64,000 bases of DNA from Nemophila menziesii (taxonomy: Eukaryota > Streptophyta > Magnoliopsida > Boraginales > Hydrophyllaceae). The stretch is from NCBI GenBank assembly GCA_029959085.1, contig JARWIR010000031.1, forward strand, positions 1 through 64,000. Direction: 5' to 3'. This document shows, in pieces, positions 1 through 12,201 of the stretch (its first letter is position 1; each line of letters begins with the position of its first letter). A program made the translations under genes and the position numbers. The notes below the pieces were generated by a model. The model made no database searches and was not told the DNA's origin. It was given only the letters and a program-made list of their open reading frames with translations.

Positions 1-1423
1 TCATATAAAAATTTTATCATAAGGTGAATAAGATAATTTAAAAAAATTAGCGGGTGCAAATAAAGATTCTGAAAATTTTAGGTGGGCCAAAGAGTTATAA
101 TAATTTTTATTTAAAGGTAAGATTTTTTTATAAAATATGGGAGAAAGGGGAAGAAGGAGGAGGCAATGGGCTCTCTTGGATTAAATATGGCTCTGCCAAT
201 ACTCTTATACATAAATGTCTATGATTTATACACAAATTATATTTATTTTGTTATATACATATTACTTTCATAACTTGCACAAGTTATTAAAATAGAATTG
301 TTTGTTGAAATATTTGAATAAATAATTCTAATAAGTAGATCATTAATGTCAATGTCTTTGTCATTTTAGGCACATATTGTTACAATATATGATCGTTCGG
401 TACGACATTTTAGTGTAAAAGATATGAATACGTATAAGGATAAATGCCATATGAAGTATCGATAAGTATTAATTAACTATTCTTTTTAATTTTTATAAAC
501 ATGTGACACCATATATTAAGAAACAAAGAATTTCAGCCTTGACGAGGTAAAATCTGAATAAATTAAGTTATCCCATCAAATGTTTAAAACTAGGGACACA
601 TTTAGCATTTTCATATAAGAAGAGACCACTTCTGCAATTAATGTAAATTCTTTTTTTTTACTAATCTAAAAAAAAAAATTTGAAATCAATTTTCTTGACT
701 TCCACCTTTTTTACTTTTAATGAATGTTAACCCCAATTACGATTTAAAAAAAATTTACATCTAATGCCCGGAGTTATGCAATATGTGGGGAGAAAAAAAT
801 CTTTATTTACCATCATAAATAATAAAATTTATATTATTACCTTAGGTACACAAATTTTTAGAATCTTCACTCTACTTCACCTGACACACATAGCTTTTTT
901 ATATTAATAATATTAGAATTTTAATTCTTTTTTAGAATTATTACTTTATTTTTTGTACAATATAATATATGAATTTATAGTGTTTACTGACCTATATTTC
1001 AATTTTGGTATATTATAAGAACCTGTCGTGATTTTTATTTACCACGTTACTCTTCTTCACCGGATGGTTGAATTTGCAACTCACGGCATATTTGCATGCT
1101 CTCGTCCTTACAAAGTGAGAAAAATCGTTGGTGTATGGTATCAGTCCAAAGGGCTAAAAATATAAGGGTACATTGTAAATTGCTTGCAAGAAGAGTTGTA
1201 AGCTTTGCTCTGAAGATCTTCGACGACATGTATACTAGCACATCTTGTAGTTTACTCTAATTTATGCATTAACCTTTGATGTATTTTTGTGTTATTGAAT
1301 ATTATTAAATTTATGTTGATTATTCTATAATATTTTTAGCCAAAAAATTGATAATATAATTTTGGATATGTTACACGATTCATCCCTATGTATGTGAAAA
1401 ACTAACTAAAACTAAGGTAGTGT
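1..1423. other. AT-rich sequence without a supportable gene
   Basis: This stretch is strongly AT-rich with many short homopolymer runs. A 64-codon open frame on the minus strand (1,047-1,241) has slightly higher GC but no motif I recognise, and no splice-flanked continuation was found. I see no LTR end, poly-A tail or RNA gene. Confidence 0.5.
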
Positions 1424-1885
1424 CTATTCCCACTCCACCCCTGACAATGTCTCCAGAATTTTATACTCTTTCTCACAAACTTTCTTGTGTGGTATAACTA
1501 TCTCATGTACACCATCAAAAAGACGTTCCAAATACTCTGGATTCAGGCCAATCTTGATAATTTTTTTGTAAAAGAAATAAAAAAATATTCACTCATGACA
1601 CATCCCTTATAATGTCAGAATCAATATTTTATTCTACCAACGAAACATACTTGATATCAAGATATGGCCATCCCTTATCTTTTTTAAGTTTCTCAGACTT
1701 CTCATCATGAAAATCTTATGAGGTCATGTCCAAACTAAAACATGGTAAAATCATTTCCATTATCTTTATTTTCAACCAAGATGTGTATGGTTTGAAGTAT
1801 AGTATTTCATTATGACTCCCTTTTATAATAAAACTACAATCATTTTCAAATTCATCCCCTTCTTTAGGTTGTGATAAATTTCAAC
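1424..1885 (-). pseudogene. Unidentified decayed coding fragment
   Basis: On the minus strand about 75 codons read open from near 1,885 downwards, with protein-like composition (KEGDEFENDCSFIIKGSH, then a TAA, then DFHDEKSEKLKKDKGWPYLD). After a stop and a degraded T-rich gap, a second 44-codon stretch (KIGLNPEYLERLFDGVHEIV onward, ending SGVEWE) closes with TAG at 1,424-1,426. The composition is unlike random AT-rich translation, with many charged and aromatic residues, but I do not recognise the family. A further 68-codon frame at 1,929-2,135 could be another piece. It may be a captured gene fragment or part of a decayed transposon. Only the internal stops and partial frames are certain. 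Confidence 0.3.
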
Positions 1886-4200
1886 TTGCTTAATGCTACT
1901 TAAAAAAAGATAAATCCTAACCTTCTCCTCAATATTTTTCCTTTCCATTTGTAATTATCTTTATAGACATCTTAGCACGACATTTATCCGAAGTCTTATC
2001 AATTGTAAGACATGGGAATGCCTCCTCACATATTGGAAAGGTTCCTTTCATTGGTGATTTTAACACAATTACCAGAGATGTACTAACAAGAGAAGTCCTC
2101 ACAACCACTTTCACCAGCAGAATAACTTTTGTCACTTTCTTTCTTCCTTGCCATTTCCAAATTACACAACTTTGAACAGGATTTGGAATTTTTTCTTAAG
2201 TTCATAACAAAAAAATTTAAAGTGAAGTGTTTTTGGGAATTAAGACTAAAATTTCACTACAAGATCATCTCGTAGATATAGATATGGAGGAGGAGTATTT
2301 TTTTTTTTTGGTGGTTGGAAAATTTATGCAATTATTCAATGAGAGAATAAGGTTTTATTTTTGTTTTATGGATATGTTAATTTTATCCACATTCTCAAAA
2401 AAAACATACTTAAATATTTGTCATCTTGCAGCAGACTATAAGGGAATGACACCATACATTGTTTGTAAGTTTCTTGACCTGATAGGCACTGCTACAATAA
2501 AGATCTTCAACAACGTCAGTTTTCTATGAACAACGTATATCTTGTCGCTGATGACTCCTCTTTATCTATAACAACAACATTTTGGCGCTAATGTATTGTC
2601 GTAATTAATTAGTCATTAAAGACACCTATTAGCTACTGTAAAATAAATTTTTGCCATATGATGTCTCTCTTTTTGTGTTAGATTTAAAGACTTAAGAGAC
2701 ATCATTCGGTATTCTTTTAAGGATGAATCATGAGATTTATCCCAATATTTAACGTTGTTTGAGTTGTAACTAATTTTGGATGGGGGTGCTAGCTCGAGTC
2801 ACAGTTGCAACAAGGAGCTAATATAGAAGAAAGTCAATGTTAGATGAAGTTTGCAAGAAACCGATTTTTGATGTTGGAAGGATTCGAACAAGGGACCTAA
2901 CTTTGGGTGCTTTGCATTTTAGTCCTTATAGTTTTGAAAACCTCTATTTTGGGCTTCTCATTATATAATAAGTGGTTTTCTTTCCCCTAGAAAATTTGTT
3001 TAGGTTAATAGTTGATATTCTAGGAACTTTTAACTTAGAGTCAAAATTTAATAGGGTAGTTTGTAAAATTTTGATAGTTGGACCAATAAAATTGATACTT
3101 AATTATTAAAAAACTAGTTTTGGATGATATATGTATGTTTTGATCATTTTGATATAATTTTCCTATTACATTTGAAAACTAATAGGTACATTAATGTCCT
3201 TAGATCCCAATATGAGGCTATGAAGAAAAAAAATCATGAAGAAACCCAAACCAAGTCGCGAAATGACCCAAGAAGTCCATGTAAAGCTTAACAAAAAGTC
3301 CTGACAAGATGCTTCTATCGACTTGCAAAAATCATAGTAAATGATTGGTAGTTAATTATCTCATGAAACTTACACAAGGTAGATCTGGGAGTCTAGCACA
3401 CTTGGTAAAAAAACTGTCACATTCTGAGTTGAGACATTAAAGGTATGCCAATTTTACTGAAGAGATCAAGTTTTCCATAGTAAGAAGATCCATTGGGTCA
3501 CTTTTGTCTCATTTAAGTTGGTCCAAATGAGCTAAAACATTTTTGGGGAGCATATATACTTATTTTGATCAAAAAAATAAGTCACTTATCATATTTTATA
3601 AAAAAATGCTTTGGTGCAAGGGGAAAGAGCTGGAGACAAGAACAATACTTTTCTTTCCATGTATTAGTGTAATTCTTTCCTCTTTTCAAATGTTGATTTT
3701 AACTATGACTTATTAAAACATTGTTTTCTTTGTTTCAATTATGCACTAAATCTCTTAGTAGCTTGAGATGCATGGGTATGAATCCTAACTTGTAATTTAG
3801 GGCTTTATATTATGACTATGGGATTTTACTTTTAAATAAAGCATGGATTGTTGGTGTTGTTGTTGTAATTAAAATTGCGATTGTACATAAATTCTTGCAT
3901 GGTGTCTATAAATTTAGGATTTGTTAGCTATTAAAATACACCATGAGGGAAGGTTTGGGATTGGATCTAGCATAATTACATCTTTTGGAGTTAAATACTC
4001 GGAAGATCTAAACTAACTAGGTAATTACATAGGGTTGAACTTTTAGGCATCTATATAACATATGTAGGACTCACTCGAAAGAGGTTCCTAGGTTTAGATA
4101 TTAACCACCTAATTATTTAGAAGGAAATTAGTGACAATTTAGGATTTGGTTAGCAACAATGTCCCATTTTTCCCTTAGACTTGCAGTTAAATCCCTTTTC
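1886..4200. other. No confident feature
   Basis: AT-rich sequence with scattered open frames (for example 2,227-2,529 on the plus strand) that lack recognisable domains or codon structure. Nothing here could be assigned to a transposon end, RNA gene or exon. Confidence 0.45.
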
Positions 4201-5900
4201 ATAGTTAGTGGTGAGTATGAGCGTCTTGATCTACGTTTCTTTCCCTATTCTTAAAGTCCTTTAGTTATTTTAATATTAGTTATGTCCATGTCATGTGGAT
4301 GAGGTAATAGTGGAAGAATTGGTGATGATAAAGTAGAAGATGAAGTGGTCGAGAAGCCATTAAAATAAACCGAAAGTTGAACCTCACCACAAGAAGTTTT
4401 CCCACCATCATTCTCAGCGAAAGTTGTGATGGAAGTTAGAATGCAACTCGTTGAACATCGACGATTATTAGAATAATCCATCAACAAATACCTTGGGAAG
4501 CGGTGTTACACCACGACAGAAAGGCGACATGGATGGGGAACTACCTAATTCCTTACAAAGATGAACGTGTGATTAAAGAGAAGAAATATATTATATCGTC
4601 CATGCTGGTTAAAAAAATCACCAGGAGAGGAATTCATTTTGTTGTGAGAACAAAGGTGCGAAATGAGGAAGGCACCCAACCCCATACAAATATCGATCAA
4701 TTAAAATCAAAGGTGAGTGATTATCCAAACTACTACTCCTGAGAGGAGATGAGTTTAAGTGTGGGAGTAATGGAAGGACCTCAAGACATGTTTCTAGGAA
4801 GTTTTCGTTTCGAGCATAATGACATCATAATGGGTAAAACCCATATTTCTAATTGATTTCATTAGTTCAGTGTAAAATATTTCAATAGTTTAATGTTAAT
4901 TTAGTATACATTATGCATAACAAGAATTCTAGTGAAGTTTATATGATGAGCAGGTTAACTTCGTTGAACTTTTGGGGTCAAAACAGAGGGGTAAAAATAA
5001 AACACGTTGAATTCTGGAAAATTTGAAGCCTCTTTTAAAAAATACGAGGGTTTTGATGTGTCTGGAACATCGTTTTGAGTCAAGAGGAAAAAATTCTAGT
5101 GATTTTCGATATATTTTTCTACAGTTATCGTGGAAATTAGAAATCAAAAAATAGGGTTAAAATTGCTTGAATACTGATAAAGCGAAGGGAGACATTTAAT
5201 CATCTAGCTAGCTGGTTAGAAGATGATCGCCATCAGGCATATCCAAACACAACAATTATTCTTGTAGGAAAAAAATCTTCAATATGGGTAAATTCAGCAT
5301 TGATACTAAGGATAAAGAAAATAGATACTCTAATAACTTAATAGAACTAATCAAGGTGTTTCTTTGTTAACCCATTGCTGCCTTTAACCTTCTAACTGAG
5401 TCTAACTTATCATTCATCCTAGCCCTATCTTGGACTTTAGCCTTTTGTTTTATTGCCTCATTATAAGCCTACACCCCTTAGTTTTTAGGACTTGCCCATA
5501 TGCCCCACCCACGAGTCAAGATGCCTAATACTAGCCGTCTTTAAGCTTGAATTTGGGGTGGTAAGTGTTGGTTCACTGGATACATATTGGGGGTTGATAT
5601 TTATATATCTCTACAATGACGCTCTTATATTGTGATCCTTACCGGATTCGAGAAAAAGAAATGAAATAAAAGAGAAAAGAAGTAAAAATATTTGAAAAAG
5701 AAAAAATTAACGAAAATAAGTTAATAGGAAAACTCACACATACATATTAACAACGTAAATAAATATACATCAAAGAAAAGATTCTTGCAAAGCAAGTATT
5801 TGAATCATCAAGAATCTAGTTTGGGAACTTAGGAGGATATGTGTTTATTGCATTAAGGGAATGGGTTGAATACACGTGTGAGTGTAAACTCAAGCTTAAT
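4200..5900 (+). mobile_element. Weak remnant of a gypsy (Athila-like) 3' internal region
   Basis: Several short stretches recur in the same order in the 3' non-coding region of the intact Athila-like element further right. A TTTGTTAACCCATT stretch near 5,365 resembles 53,085-53,100. A pyrimidine-rich run with repeated TTAGCC near 5,430-5,470 resembles 53,140-53,200. AATTTGGGGTGG near 5,550 resembles 53,275, and GAGTGTAAACTCAAGC near 5,880 resembles 53,612-53,630. The spacing is similar but the identity is low. The 79-codon frame at 4,503-4,742 lies just upstream and could be a pol or aORF leftover, but I cannot name it. No LTR or target duplication remains visible. Confidence 0.35.
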
Positions 5901-7432
5901 TGAGATTTATTAAACGAATAATTATGTGTAATTCGAGCTTTATCATTAATTGAGTTTTATTTTATCATGCTTAACTTTATCTTACATTGAATTGTGATTT
6001 ATTAGTTCGGAAAATTTATAGATTTAACCTAATCCATGAATTACACCCGAAAGGGAGTTTGTGGAAAATCTTGGAATTAAGAGTGCATTGATCTAAAAAT
6101 CTAAATATCTTATTTTGGTGCATAGTCTTTAAATAGGTTGAAAAATTTTATCGTTTTTTAGGGTTCCTAGGTTCATCAGGATAAAGTGCCTTTTCCTGGA
6201 GTGCAGAACCTACCCATAAGGGATTTATAGTGAGTTTTGAATCCCGGTTAGTTTGATTTGTCAACCTTGACCTTATTTGACAGAATTATTCCAATCAATA
6301 AACCTTAGGTGGAGTAAATTATCCAAAACTCACTTCTCCCATATACTGTTATATAGTCCCCTATTTTGATCTCACTAAATGTTAAATTTTTAGTTCTTTA
6401 CTTTTGTAGTAACCTAATTTAAATTCCCAGTCCGTTTCCCCCTTCTTATTTTCCTCATAACAAGTTATAAAAATAAATCTAAAACATGAATTTAACAATG
6501 TTAATCCTTTCGGGAGACGGTGTTTTATTACTCTATTAGTTTGTCAACCCTTACACTTCCATAGACACAACAAATCTTAGATTATATTGAGATTAAAAAA
6601 ATTCATACTAAATTTTAATCAAGTAATAACAGAAATAAACTATTGTAGTCAAGTTTTGGGTTAATCTATCCAGTGGTGGAATTAGGAGACCCTAACTTGA
6701 AGAATATAATCTATCATTTTGATGTAAAGATATTGTTTAATGTAAATATAAGGGTTAAAATTAAAATATAATGACATAAATTCTAACAAAACATTATATA
6801 ATTGTTCCAACTTTCATGGGCCTAAACCCGTCCCAAAGTATGACTCAAGTATATTTAGTGAAGATAAATGTTTTTCATGTTTATTGGATGGAAAAAATAG
6901 GTGTGGATTAAATGTTCATATATAACATAATTTTTGGAAAAGTGATAGATATTTGCAAAAATATGTGAGCTTAGTTGGGTTAGAAAAATACTGATGATTT
7001 GTTGGGTGCCTACATTATGTGAAAACTAAAGATAGAAAAAGATCATATAATAAATAATCAACCACAATGACTAACCGATTAAAATTGTTGGAAGCCAAGA
7101 AGATGTAGGTAATTCTCAATAAAAATTTATTGGCATTCTGCATAACAAAACTTAAATTTTAGAATGATACTATTGTTGATTGTTCTGTAATATGATATTA
7201 CAAAATGGTTAAAACAAACACAATTGTAGGTAAAAAAAGTGGGTTAAAATCAAATTTAGAGTGGAATGGAAGAAGTTTAGAGTTGGGTGAAAGTAGTGGG
7301 GTAGAAAGTGGGTGTGAATAGAAAATTAAATTAACTTATTTTTTGACATGTACAAAGATTCGAACCCTTGGAGGGTTACATATTTTTATTTGTAGTGAAA
7401 TCCATACCATTCTTTGACTTTCGAATTGTCAC

Positions 7433-7436
<4 letters not shown>
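5900..7436. other. No confident feature
   Basis: AT-rich DNA without recognised coding potential. No LTR ends, poly-A tails or RNA genes were seen before the dinucleotide repeat that follows. Confidence 0.45.

Positions 7437-7438
<2 letters not shown>

Positions 7439-7493
<55 letters not shown>
7439..7493. repeat. Compound (AT)n(GT)n microsatellite
   Basis: About 13 AT units run directly into about 14 GT units, with no interruption visible. It is a simple compound dinucleotide repeat in intergenic DNA and probably polymorphic between individuals. Confidence 0.95.
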
Positions 7494-7495
<2 letters not shown>

Positions 7496-7868
7496 AATTA
7501 GGCCCAAACCTGGAGGGAACAGATTCACATTCTTTGAAGCGAATGCACTATTTTCAACTTTTAAAAAACGTGACCTGTTAATGAAAATGATTGAGTGACT
7601 TAAATAATTGTTTTCCTATTTAAAAGTCATTCCTTGAAGTGAATAGGAGTGCATTTCAAGAAGAAAATGCAATTTCTTTCAATTTGTCTGGAATTGACAT
7701 CTTGGTGACCCAAACTTCAGACGTAGGTTAAGGTAATAAAAAAATCCTTACCACCAGAAGTTTATAATAAGGAATATCCTAAAAGTAAAAAGTCACGGTA
7801 AATAAGCCATCATGAAATGATAACCATGATTATTATCGACAAAGTAGAACTATATAGTGTCCGCGTAC

Positions 7869-9304
7869 TGGTGGTCCTTTGTGTGTTCTAAAATAAATGC
7901 AAAAAGTAATTGAACCACAACCGCAAGTGTACGGTTGTCCCAAGTAGTAATAATGATTCTAGGATCGTTCGCAGGGACGGTTGGTTAACTACAATGCTTA
8001 TCAAGTAATGATCGGTTGCACTTATGAAAGCAAATAAATGATTGATTGGTTGTTTTGTATTAATCCTAAGTATGAAAAGACTAAATAGATATTGCAAGTA
8101 AATACTAAGACGCAAGTAAATGAAGGTGAAACGCAAATATGAGAAGGCAGTACTTGAGAGACGCGGGGGATCCTCCTAATTCTATTTTATAACATATGAA
8201 TGATTAAGTAATTTTACCACATTGGCCCTAAAATTAACTAAGCTCGTCAGAGTCAAATAGTTTCGATTTTAGATTGAGTAATTAAGTCCATACCTAAACC
8301 CTCCGTCAGGATGATCCACACGCCACATATGTGGAATAGCCTAGATACTAACACCTGTTCTTAGTTGATCACTCTAAAAACAGTAAACAATCTCAAATTA
8401 CAGAATAATGAAAAAGACCCAATTTAATTTAATTTGTTAAAAACCCAAATTCAGACATATGAAATTCAACAGAATAGGGATTCACCCGTTATGTATTCTC
8501 AAGTACTATGAAGAAATTAGCTCATACTAATTAAAAATAAAACTAAATTAAAAGAAAGAGAACTCATAGTGTTTTACAGAATTAAAAATAAAGAAAACCT
8601 AATTTCCGGAATTGGATTTGGCTGAGAATGGAGATATAGACACTCTCCAGCTCTATAGCTTTCTTCTTCTTCCTTCGTTGATTTCTCTCTGATGCTTCTG
8701 CTTCTAAATAATGATTTGTGTGAAAAATAGAAGTCAAGAGCCCCTTTTATAAGCTCAAATTCGGATTAGGCCTTGGACCTAAAATTAAATCACTAATTAA
8801 AAGCTCAAGTCCATTTTCTAAGCCCAAAATCCCGTAACTGCTGCACCACCTCCACTAAAACAGCTCTAGCCGATTCGTTATAACTCCGATTGACCTGAAA
8901 TCACTTGCTAAATTTCCGTAACTCGATAAGGAACATATTCTCTTCAAAGGTCAGCGGCTAAATCAACTCTTAAGTGCCTCTAAATCAGCAATCTTTGGCC
9001 TGTTTTCCAGATTTGCAACTCCAAAATATAATTCTTTCGGGATTTATCTTCAAACTTTGACTCCATATCACGATCTTTGACTCTCTTCTCGGATTCCTTT
9101 CCTAGCTAATATTCAAAACCTACAAACATTTCACTAAAATACACAAGATTACGCGCAAAAGTTTAATAAATCAAAAATACTAGAAATAAAATAGGAATTC
9201 CGGATTATTGCATTTTTAACTCAAAAATCTATCAAAATATTCAATTAAACATAAAAAATGATGTCTCCCAAGGGTCGAAAATAAGAACAATTAGGGAGAC
9301 ATCA
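7869..9304 (-). mobile_element. Solo LTR, same family as the intact Athila-like gypsy element
   Basis: Read on the minus strand the segment starts TGATGTCTCCC and ends ACAAAGGACCACCA, the same ends as the LTRs of the intact element at 43,988-63,181. Internal stretches also match, including the GAAATTAGG context, the CCTGACGGAGGG box and the TACACTTGCGG box near the 3' end. It is flanked by the perfect 5-bp target duplication CGTAC (7,864-7,868 and 9,305-9,309). With no internal domain between two LTRs, it is a solo LTR left by unequal LTR recombination. Length is 1,436 bp against 1,561 bp for the intact LTR. The right flank is a decayed copia element, so the insertion probably went into that older element. 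Confidence 0.93.
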
Positions 9305-11487
9305 CGTACCCGTCGAATACTAAGACATTTACTCTACTGGTTAGGCCTTTGGTGAACAGATCAGTTAGATTTTTCTTTGATCATATATATTCCAAGGCGA
9401 GTGCACCATTTTTCAGCAACTGTTTTACTAAACCATGTTTGATGCGAATGTGTTTCCTTTTTCCATTATAGGCGCTATTATGAGTAACTCCAATAGCTAC
9501 TTGTGAATCATAGTGGATACACACAGGTGTGGAACTTCCTTCCCAAAGTGGCACATCTGATAGAGACTTCTCAACTACTCAGCTTCTTGCCCAGCCAACT
9601 CTAGTGCTATGAACTCAGACTCCATTCCATGATATAGCCCCTCCTCCTAAGGAGAACACATAGCCACTGGAGTTTACTTCTTATTTTCAAAGATCCAGTT
9701 TGCATCACAAAATCCCTCAAGGAGCACAGGAAATTTATTATGATGCAAGCCTAGATAAATGGTACCCCTTAAGTACTTCAATAGACGAAGAAGTGCAACC
9801 CAGTGGTCACTACTCAGGTTATGAGTATAGAGACTAAGTCTACTTACGGCATAGGCAATATCGGGTCGAGTGTAGTTCATTAAGAACATCACACTACCTA
9901 TGATCTTAGCATATTCATTTTGGGATACAACATCCCCATAGTTTTTCGACAAATGAATACTAGAATCATAAGTAGTTTTTACAGGTGTTACTTCAACGGA
10001 GTCGGATTTATTCAGAATCCTTTTTACATAATGAGACTGACTCAGGGAAATACCATTACTACTTTTAATGATTTTCACTTCGAAAATCAAATCTTCTTCT
10101 CCCATGTCTTTCATATCAAAGATGATATGAATAGAAGTACCAAAGATGGGCATGTCATCTACATAAAGGCGGATGATAACACATTTTGAACCTGTTACTT
10201 TGGAGTTAACACATGAATCGGAAGTGTTAGCCACAAATCCATCTGTAATAAGAGTATTATCTATTTTTTCATACCATTTTTAGGTGCTTGGTTTAACCAT
10301 ACAAAGACTTCTTTAGCTTGAAAACTTTGTCCTTTTAACCAGGAACAACAAACCCTTCAAGTTGAACCATGTAGATCTCCTCGTCTAGATCTCTATTCAG
10401 AAACGCGGTTTTAACATCCATTTGATGTATAACTAGTTTGTGAATAACGGCTAAGGCGATAAGAGTCCTGATGGGGCGATTTTGGTCACAAGGGAGTAAG
10501 TGTCAAGTAACCTAAACCTTTCTTTTGGGTGAAACCCTTATAACAACCCTAACTTTGAATTTTTCCATTGAACCATCAAGTTTCAACTTTTTCTTAAAAA
10601 TCCATTTTCTATTAGTAGGTTTGCTACCCCTAGGTAAGTCGGTCAATTCCCATGTATGGTAACTTTAATAGACTCAAGTTCACCATTAATGGCTTCTTTT
10701 CAAAAACTAATATTTATCGATTTTAAAGCATCGTCATATGTTTTTAGGTCTTCCTCCATGAAGAGGCAGTTGACTACTTGTTTGCTTATTAGTTCAATGT
10801 GAAAACCTTCAGTCATGAAGGTTGTGATAAAATCAGGTCCAAAGCCGGACTCGGTCCTACGACTCTTACTTCTCCTAGGGAATACTACTATGCTCCATAG
10901 AAGTAGAGGGTCCAGGGGAAACATCACATAGAGGTACATCAACATTAATAAATAATCTATCAGTAGGTAAAGAAGCATCAACAGAAGTCAAATTTTTCAA
11001 AGGGAAAATATGTTCAAAGAACTCAGCATCTCTAGATTCATAAATCGAGTTATAATCTAAAGACAAGAATCTATATGCCGCACTATTCTGAGCATACCCT
11101 ATGAAAACCGAGTGTATGGTTTTGGGTCCAACTGTGACTGTTTTGAAATCGGGTAATTTGACTTTGACGAAGCATCCCCACACTTTTGAAAATTTCAGGT
11201 TCTGTAGAAAGCCTTTTTACATCTCATAGGGGATCTTATCTAGGGATTTATAGGGTTTGCCTATTAAGGACATAACAAGATGACAAAACAGCTTCCCTTA
11301 CATGTTGGTTGGAAAACCTGAACTCATTAACATGGCATTCATAATCTCTTTGAGGGACCTATTCTTTCTTTCAAATATGCCATTTTGTTAGGGTGTATAA
11401 GGGGCAATGAGTTCGTGGAATATTCTATTTGTTTCACAAAACTCTTTAAGTGAATTAGAACTATATTCTCCACCACACTTAACGCGC
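9305..11487 (-). pseudogene. Decayed Ty1/copia pol (integrase to RNase H), 5' part lost
   Basis: Reading the minus strand from 11,487 downwards gives the end of the integrase core (CGGEYSSNSLKEFC, then APYTP-stop-QNG and ERKNRSLKEIMNAML). The integrase C-terminal region follows (WGCFVKVKLPDFK, FIGYAQNSAAYRF; 10,875-11,183). Then come fragmented reverse transcriptase and RNase H pieces (9,674-10,234), with a YVDDM-type motif, QNEYAKIIGSVMFLMNYTRP and SRLSLYTHN. Many stops and frameshifts break the frame, so the element is dead. Gag, protease and the integrase zinc finger are missing. It is of a different copia lineage from the copies at 12-17 kb and 55-63 kb, judged by integrase and RT wording. 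It is bounded on the left by a solo LTR and on the right by an LTR fragment. Confidence 0.85.
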
Positions 11488-11645
11488 AATTTATTTCAAA
11501 ATGCTCAAAAACAAGTATAAATCTAAGAATAATCCAATAACTCAATATATGTAATATAAAGGGATAAATCCCACAATAAAACACTAAAACCCATACAAAT
11601 GATGTCTCGTGAATCAATAAATTTATCACAAAAGGCGAGACATTA
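11488..11645 (-). mobile_element. Truncated 5' end of a diverged gypsy-superfamily LTR
   Basis: The minus-strand sequence beginning at 11,645 (TAATGTCTCG, then TTTTGTGATAAATT) aligns with the starts of the solo LTRs at 16,227 and 22,460. It contains the same foldback: the inner arm TGATGTCTCG occupies 11,600-11,609 in plus coordinates and the outer arm lies at 11,636-11,645. Only about 150 bp can be followed before integrase codons of the neighbouring copia remnant begin. The rest of the LTR and any target duplication are lost. Confidence 0.6.
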
Positions 11646-12189
11646 ATAACCATAATCAAACATCCAAAGGTTCTTACTCTTCTTCTAGATTAAAGCATAG
11701 CTTGGTTACCTAGAGTTGAGAAGAAAATGGAGAGTAACTTACTAGGTTGGAAGGTATAACTTATGTGTGAAATTGCATAAAGGGGCTTAGCTTGATCATC
11801 AAGTGTGGGTTGTGACTAAACCAGAAAAATTCTTAGTGTAATTGGTTTTGATATCTCATCGTTAAAAGATACAAAGGTTTAGTGGAATAGAAGCTTTGAA
11901 AATCCTATGGGGATGACCCTATGTAGTGGATCAGTCTCTTGAGAGTTCGAACCATTATATATGCTCAAGTAATCTCTAACTCTCTATTTATTTTGCATCA
12001 CTTGAATTGTGTATGTAATCATAGGTGTTATTTCTTATCCTTTATCTTTGTTGTATATCTAGCATTCCAAGTGTTTGACAAATTGCTTCAACCATAAATA
12101 AAACTAATATTACCTTGCTAAAAGTTTTTATTTAATAGTATATGTGTTTTAAAACCTATTCACCCTCCCCCTCCTCTAGGTTTATCAAG
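11646..12189 (+). mobile_element. 5' LTR remnant of a plus-strand Ty1/copia element
   Basis: The segment ends in ACCTATTCACCCTCCCC followed by TCTAGGTTTATCAA. This matches the style of the 3' end of the young copia LTR at 61,571-62,728 (minus strand: CCTATTCAACCCCCC then TTCTAGG). Further in, a GTAGTGGATC...GAACCATTATATATGC block matches the R-like block GTGGATGTAGGGAAACCGAA...ACTATACAT of the young element. A primer-binding site follows directly. The 5' end of the LTR could not be located; it may have been lost at the junction with the fragment to the left. Confidence 0.6.
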
Positions 12190-12201
12190 TGGTATTCAAT
12201 C
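12190..12201 (+). other. Decayed copia primer-binding site
   Basis: TGGTATTCAATC stands where the copia primer-binding site is expected, two to three bases after the LTR end. The intact element further right has TGGTATCAGAGC, complementary to the 3' end of initiator tRNA-Met. Three or four substitutions separate the two. Confidence 0.6.

Noticed and set aside
2227..2529. 100-codon open frame on the plus strand
   Set aside because: Phe/Ile-rich translation of AT-rich DNA, no motif, no homologous feel and no splice-flanked partners.
9920..10189. 89-codon plus-strand frame
   Set aside because: Antisense to the decayed copia RT/RNase H, which reads with clear family motifs on the minus strand.
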